Below, piece by piece: positions 7,288 through 10,767 of a DNA stretch of 10,767 bases. A model generated the notes under the pieces. The model saw only the letters and a program-made list of their open reading frames with translations. It was not told the DNA's origin and searched no databases. Source of the stretch: Saprospiraceae bacterium UBA7328 (GTDB taxonomy: Bacteria > Bacteroidota > Bacteroidia > Chitinophagales > Saprospiraceae). The stretch is from NCBI GenBank assembly GCA_002471345.1, contig DKPS01000063.1, positions 1 to 10,767 of the forward strand, read 5' to 3'. Made by a program: the position numbers and the translations under genes. Each line of letters begins with the position of its first letter. Position 1 is the first letter of the stretch.

Positions 7288-8484
7288 TTGAAAGTTTTAC
7301 TCGTATCAATAATATTACTTTTTTCTTTTATATGTAGTTCTTCTGAAGAACACAAATCAAATCAAGAAACTGACATCAAGCCAGGAGCATATCAGATCGA
7401 ATCCTATATTGACCAATTGAAAGGCAAAAGGATTGGAATGGTGGTCAATCATACAAGTATGATTGAAGAAACTCATGTTGTGGATAGTTTGATTAGCCTA
7501 GGTATCCATGTCACTAAAATATTTGCTCCTGAGCATGGATATAAGGGAAAGGCAGATGCTGGAGAATACATAGCGGATGAGAAGAAAGACTTGGCATCTA
7601 TTATTTCATTATATGGTAAAAAGAAAAAACCCACAGAAGCTGATTTACAAGATGTAGATATACTCGTTTTTGATATTCAGGATGTAGGTGTTAGGTTCTA
7701 TACTTACATTTCTACATTGCATTATGTGATGGAAGCCGCAGCAGAAAATGATATTCCAATTATTGTTTTGGATCGACCAAACCCAAACGGTTTTTATGTG
7801 GATGGGCCGGTATTAAAAAAGGAATTTTCTTCATTCGCAGGAATGCATACTGTGCCAGTGGTATATGGGCTCACAATAGGGGAGTATGCTATGATGATCA
7901 ATGGAGAGAACTGGTTGTCTAATGAGGTTGAAGCTACTTTAAAAATAGTTAAATTGGAGAATTATAACCATAACATGGTTTGTCAGCTTCCGATTAAACC
8001 ATCTCCCAATCTCCCAAATCTAAGGTCAATCTTGCTTTATCCCAGCCTTTGTTATTTTGAAGGGACTCATGCTTCAGTAGGAAGAGGTACCTCTGATCAG
8101 TTTCAAGTCATTGGTCATCCCGCATTAAAAGAAAACTATGATTTTAGCTACATCCCTAGAAGTGGGGAAGGTGCTAAATATCCTAAACACGAGAATAAGG
8201 AATGTTTTGGTTTGGACCTTAGTCAAATAGCTACATCTCAATTAATTGACGCTAAACGAATAGATTTAGATTATCTAATTCAAGTACATAAGGATTTCAT
8301 TGATAAGGAAACTCCGTTCTTTATAGACAATAATTTCTTTGATAAGTTAGCTGGAAGTGACACCTTGAAAAAACAAATTATTGAAGGATTGACTTCAGAC
8401 GAGATCAGAGAAACTTGGACTAATGACTTGATTGATTACAAGAGAATACGCGCCAAATATCTGATGTACCCAGATTTTGAATAA
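7288..8484 (+). CDS. NamZ-family (DUF1343) exo-beta-N-acetylmuramidase-like protein
   Basis: Belongs to the DUF1343 family, whose characterised members (NamZ, GH171) remove terminal MurNAc from peptidoglycan fragments. Recognisable blocks are GKRIGMVVNHTSMI, IFAPEHGYKGKADAGE, SLYGKKKKPTEADLQDVDIL, VFDIQDVGVRFYTYISTL, VLDRPNPNGFYVDGP, YGLTIGEYAMMINGENW, PSPNLPNLRS and FEGTHASVGRGTSDQF. About 400 residues is full length for the family. The N-terminus from TTG 7288 reads MKVLLVSIILLFSFICSSSEE: a signal peptide with a Cys followed by serines, suggesting a lipoprotein, although Ile before the Cys is not a standard lipobox. Exposure in the periplasm or on the outer membrane suits muropeptide recycling or scavenging. 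There is no ATG before residue 51. TTG 7267 is an alternative start that would overlap the divergent gene by 10 bp. It converges on the next gene with 1 nt between the stops. Confidence 0.92.
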   Translation: MKVLLVSIILLFSFICSSSEEHKSNQETDIKPGAYQIESYIDQLKGKRIGMVVNHTSMIEETHVVDSLISLGIHVTKIFAPEHGYKGKADAGEYIADEKKDLASIISLYGKKKKPTEADLQDVDILVFDIQDVGVRFYTYISTLHYVMEAAAENDIPIIVLDRPNPNGFYVDGPVLKKEFSSFAGMHTVPVVYGLTIGEYAMMINGENWLSNEVEATLKIVKLENYNHNMVCQLPIKPSPNLPNLRSILLYPSLCYFEGTHASVGRGTSDQFQVIGHPALKENYDFSYIPRSGEGAKYPKHENKECFGLDLSQIATSQLIDAKRIDLDYLIQVHKDFIDKETPFFIDNNFFDKLAGSDTLKKQIIEGLTSDEIRETWTNDLIDYKRIRAKYLMYPDFE

Positions 8485-8485
8485 A

Positions 8486-10579
8486 TTAAAACCTTATTCT
8501 TGCCTGAGCTTTTACATTGGTGTTTACACTTCCTTCTATCTCTGTCAAGCCACTACTTATCGATGATCTATCAAAGTATTTGGTCTGGGCCCATCTCAAT
8601 TCTAAGGTGATTGATCTTGAAGCTCGATATCTGAGATTAGCATAATATCTGATGCCATTGCCACTGAAGAAAGGAACAAAGAAATCATTCAGAACATCAT
8701 TTTCATAGGTGTAAATCCGTGCATCAAAATCTTTTATATCAAACCATAAAAACCTACTTGTCAAAGAAAACGGACTCCCAGTCTTTCTATATAGAAAATC
8801 TTGGTATAAGAGAATTCCCTTATGGCTTTCCTCATTATTTTTAAAGAATGTGAACTCTGCTCGATTTCTAATTTCTATAGCATCCGTAATTTTCTGACTA
8901 AGATGGAATCTGATTTTGGATAATCGATGAGATATTGTAAAATCGATAGGGGACTCCTCAGTTGCATTCCTAATACCTCTCTCTGTTTTGAAAAGAACGT
9001 AAGCGTTCATTTTTCTTTTGACTACATAGTTAACCTTAAGCAGATAATCTGTATTACTACCAGGTTTGTCAACTCTGAATCGAAGCCATGGATTACTAGA
9101 AAAGTCTGCATATGCATTAATGAATAGTGAACGACTAAGGCGATATTCGAGACCTAAATAAGTGCCTTTTTCATTTGAGCTATTAGTTCCTTGACCGAAA
9201 GAATTTGGTGTGATGGCTGCATAGTCTTGTGCATAATTTCTATATATTAAGGCCAAATCCAATTTAGGATCTAGAGAAATCAAAGTTCCAAAAATGTATG
9301 CAGTCCCTCCACCTTGGCTATATGCAGACTCTCCAAAAAGGTTGATACTTTTCCAAGTATGACTAAAGTCAATACTAATATTGTTATAGTTTTTTTCTCT
9401 AGGAAAGAAGATGTTATCAGGCCGTAGTGCTCTTTCAAAAGTTTTGTCAAATTGATCAGAAAGCAAGTTGATACTTACTTTGCTTGAGGTTGATTCAAAA
9501 GATAGAACCCCACCATAAGTTGTACGGTTTATTTGATTTCTCTTACTTGCCTCTCGATCTGATCTATGATTGCCACTCACATCTATAGAAGAGAATGATT
9601 CAAAGGAACCATCATTATCAATGTCCTTTAAAGTTCCATCAATCAAATTTCTACTTCCAAATAGTTTTAAATCAATTTTATCTGTCACATTAAAATTCAG
9701 AGCTATCCCTTTGAAATAATTCACCTCATTTCTTGATGTATATTGCCTGAATGTGCCATTTCTTTTCTTAATATTGGTAGTAAATGAAGACAAACCTCTT
9801 CCAAATTGATTATGCAATATCAATCCCTGACCCATACTAACTGTATAGTCTCCAAGAATAATCCTGTTGAGCCTTTTGGTTAAATTTTTTATTGATAAAT
9901 GATAGCTGTAAAAATCAAAACCAGTTTTATTATTCCCCTTAAACCATTCTTCTCCAATGTCCTTTTCGGCAAGGATACCAGCTTGTATATTATCAGCTTT
10001 AAATCTATACCTGAAAAAATGTCTGTACTGATCACCAAGAAATCCATTTTCTTCTTTGCTACCAGCTAAGGTCTCCAAGTTTCGTTGAGATCTTAAAATA
10101 ATTTCATGATCTGCATTTGATATTTTCTCCTGAATATTAGTGACAGCGGATTGTACCTCAGAATTCAGCTTTAGAAAGGGAATAATGCGTTGAATAGAAT
10201 TAGGATCAAAAGTGGGTATAGCCTGAATCTCATGGACACTTATAAACGGTCCTAGGTTTGAACGATATTCAAAAAAATTATTGACCTGAATATCAGTAAG
10301 AAGCTGAAGACTATTCAGTTCTTCTTTAGTAAGAGTGTTTAGCTCAAGCTTGTACTGTGCTATTTGTTCTAAATATTCTACAAGTTCCAAAACGTCTATG
10401 GTGTTTTCTCCTTCGGCAGATTCTAAATATTCTTCAATCGTTAGTAAGACATCAGCTGAAAGGTCAAAACTTGAATTTTGATCATTATTTTGAGCATTTA
10501 GCTGAAAAAACAGCCCTAAAACACCAAAAAATGATAAATAAATGGACTTTGTTCTGTTTTTTAGAAATCTCAGCTTCAT
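8486..10579 (-). CDS. Outer-membrane beta-barrel protein with N-terminal helix-hairpin-helix-like region
   Basis: The 697-residue product starts with a clear signal peptide (MKLRFLKNRTKSIYLSFFGV, then hydrophobic to LNA, cleavage near residue 29). Residues 80-138 have the layout of a ComEA-type HhH pair (LNTLTKEELNSLQLL, FFEYRSNLGPFISVHEIQAI, IQRIIPFLKL). The glycines of the two hairpins are replaced (LTD and FDP), so DNA binding is doubtful. The rest alternates polar and hydrophobic residues in many amphipathic strands, with GDYTVSMGQGLILHNQFGRG as a recognisable block of this Bacteroidota family. It ends in ARIRF, the terminal Phe typical of BAM-folded barrels. An Asp-rich loop DIDNDGSF (about residues 319-326) could bind calcium. 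ATG 10579 gives the best signal peptide; ATGs at 10588, 10612 and 10627 lie upstream in frame. The exact role of this family is unknown to me. Confidence 0.85.
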   Translation of the reverse strand: MKLRFLKNRTKSIYLSFFGVLGLFFQLNAQNNDQNSSFDLSADVLLTIEEYLESAEGENTIDVLELVEYLEQIAQYKLELNTLTKEELNSLQLLTDIQVNNFFEYRSNLGPFISVHEIQAIPTFDPNSIQRIIPFLKLNSEVQSAVTNIQEKISNADHEIILRSQRNLETLAGSKEENGFLGDQYRHFFRYRFKADNIQAGILAEKDIGEEWFKGNNKTGFDFYSYHLSIKNLTKRLNRIILGDYTVSMGQGLILHNQFGRGLSSFTTNIKKRNGTFRQYTSRNEVNYFKGIALNFNVTDKIDLKLFGSRNLIDGTLKDIDNDGSFESFSSIDVSGNHRSDREASKRNQINRTTYGGVLSFESTSSKVSINLLSDQFDKTFERALRPDNIFFPREKNYNNISIDFSHTWKSINLFGESAYSQGGGTAYIFGTLISLDPKLDLALIYRNYAQDYAAITPNSFGQGTNSSNEKGTYLGLEYRLSRSLFINAYADFSSNPWLRFRVDKPGSNTDYLLKVNYVVKRKMNAYVLFKTERGIRNATEESPIDFTISHRLSKIRFHLSQKITDAIEIRNRAEFTFFKNNEESHKGILLYQDFLYRKTGSPFSLTSRFLWFDIKDFDARIYTYENDVLNDFFVPFFSGNGIRYYANLRYRASRSITLELRWAQTKYFDRSSISSGLTEIEGSVNTNVKAQARIRF

Positions 10580-10631
10580 ATTAGACATAACAAAATACAA
10601 TCTTTTAAACATCTGATTATCAATCATATAG

Positions 10632-10643
10632 ACCTTTAAAGGT
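10632..10643. repeat. 12-bp perfect palindrome acctttaaaggt
   Basis: ACCTTTAAAGGT is self-complementary over all 12 bases. It lies 52 nt upstream of the preferred start of the barrel-protein gene and in the 5' region shared with the divergent glutamine synthetase gene. It could be an operator half of the divergent control region, or chance in AT-rich DNA. Confidence 0.4.
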
Positions 10644-10673
10644 ATTCATGACTATAACATGGCTCATATTTTT

Positions 10674-10708
10674 ACAAATTTCTCGGGATAATGTTAATCT
10701 AAATTTGT
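10674..10708. promoter_or_regulatory. Divergent promoter region for glutamine synthetase (+) and barrel protein (-)
   Basis: On the plus strand TAAATTTG (10700-10707) matches the Bacteroidota -7 element TAnnTTTG exactly, 22 nt before the ATG at 10730; TTTC at 10679-10682 is a near match to the -33 TTTG at a slightly short spacing of 17 nt. On the minus strand GAAATTTG (10675-10682) is one base off the same -7 element. Together they form an inverted repeat, acaaattt-N19-aaatttgt, so the region looks like a symmetrical back-to-back promoter. Confidence 0.5.
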
Positions 10709-10729
10709 GGCAACAAAAACAAAATATTA

Positions 10730-10767
10730 ATGTCTGTTGTAAAATTAGAATATATATGGCTTGATGG
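10730..10767 (+). CDS. Start of a probable type II glutamine synthetase (partial, runs off the right edge)
   Basis: ATG at 10730 opens MSVVKLEYIWLDG, which then leaves the window. The (L)EYIWLDG block is the start of the beta-grasp domain of the eukaryote-like type II glutamine synthetase that many Bacteroidota carry (glutamate + ammonia + ATP to glutamine, cytoplasm). A well-placed promoter motif upstream supports the start. Only 13 residues are visible, so the call rests on this short signature and the context. Confidence 0.65.
   Translation, partial: MSVVKLEYIWLD

Noticed and set aside
8927..9127. Plus-strand ORFs opposite the barrel gene (also 10357-10584)
   Set aside because: No motif, and they lie fully inside a well-supported coding region on the other strand.
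1..10767. Mobile elements, tRNA or rRNA genes
   Set aside because: No transposase or integrase motif, terminal inverted repeats with target duplication, or recognisable tRNA/rRNA sequence was seen on either strand.

Overview
The window comes from a low-GC member of the Bacteroidota. The evidence is a type IX secretion (T9SS) C-terminal sorting domain, promoter-like TAnnTTTG motifs, no clear Shine-Dalgarno sequences, TAA as the stop of every gene, and a gene set typical of marine Cytophagia/Saprospiria-type genomes. The group assignment below phylum level is inference.

Layout. (1) 13-2514, plus strand: one large secreted-protein gene. It has a signal peptide, six tandem 82-residue cysteine-framed repeats, a short Cys-rich linker, a jelly-roll-like domain and a T9SS sorting domain. 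A single in-frame TAA at 1174-1176, at the start of repeat 5, cuts it into two reading frames. The repeats resemble the beta domain of the von Hippel-Lindau protein (VHL), including the residues that in human VHL bind hydroxyproline. (2) 2536-2567: a strong hairpin terminator between convergent genes, then a 44-residue single-pass membrane protein gene on the minus strand (2631-2765). (3) 2839-4146, minus: a minimal Pif1/RecD-like helicase. (4) 4221-5846, minus: ATP-dependent PEP carboxykinase (pckA), with an operator-like palindrome upstream. (5) 6008-7276, minus: a DnaQ-like exonuclease domain that has lost most of its catalytic residues, fused to an intact GIY-YIG nuclease domain. (6) 7288-8484, plus: an exported DUF1343/NamZ-family protein (peptidoglycan exo-muramidase family). 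(7) 8486-10579, minus: an outer-membrane beta-barrel protein with an N-terminal helix-hairpin-helix-like region. (8) 10730 to the right edge, plus: the first 13 codons of a probable type II glutamine synthetase, with a good Bacteroidota promoter.

The genes do not form one pathway. pckA (gluconeogenesis) and glutamine synthetase are housekeeping genes. The helicase and GIY-YIG proteins act on DNA. The NamZ-like, barrel and VHL-repeat proteins act at or outside the cell envelope. The most unusual item is the VHL-like repeat array, both for its architecture and for the nonsense codon inside it. The second is the inactivated exonuclease fused to a live nuclease domain.
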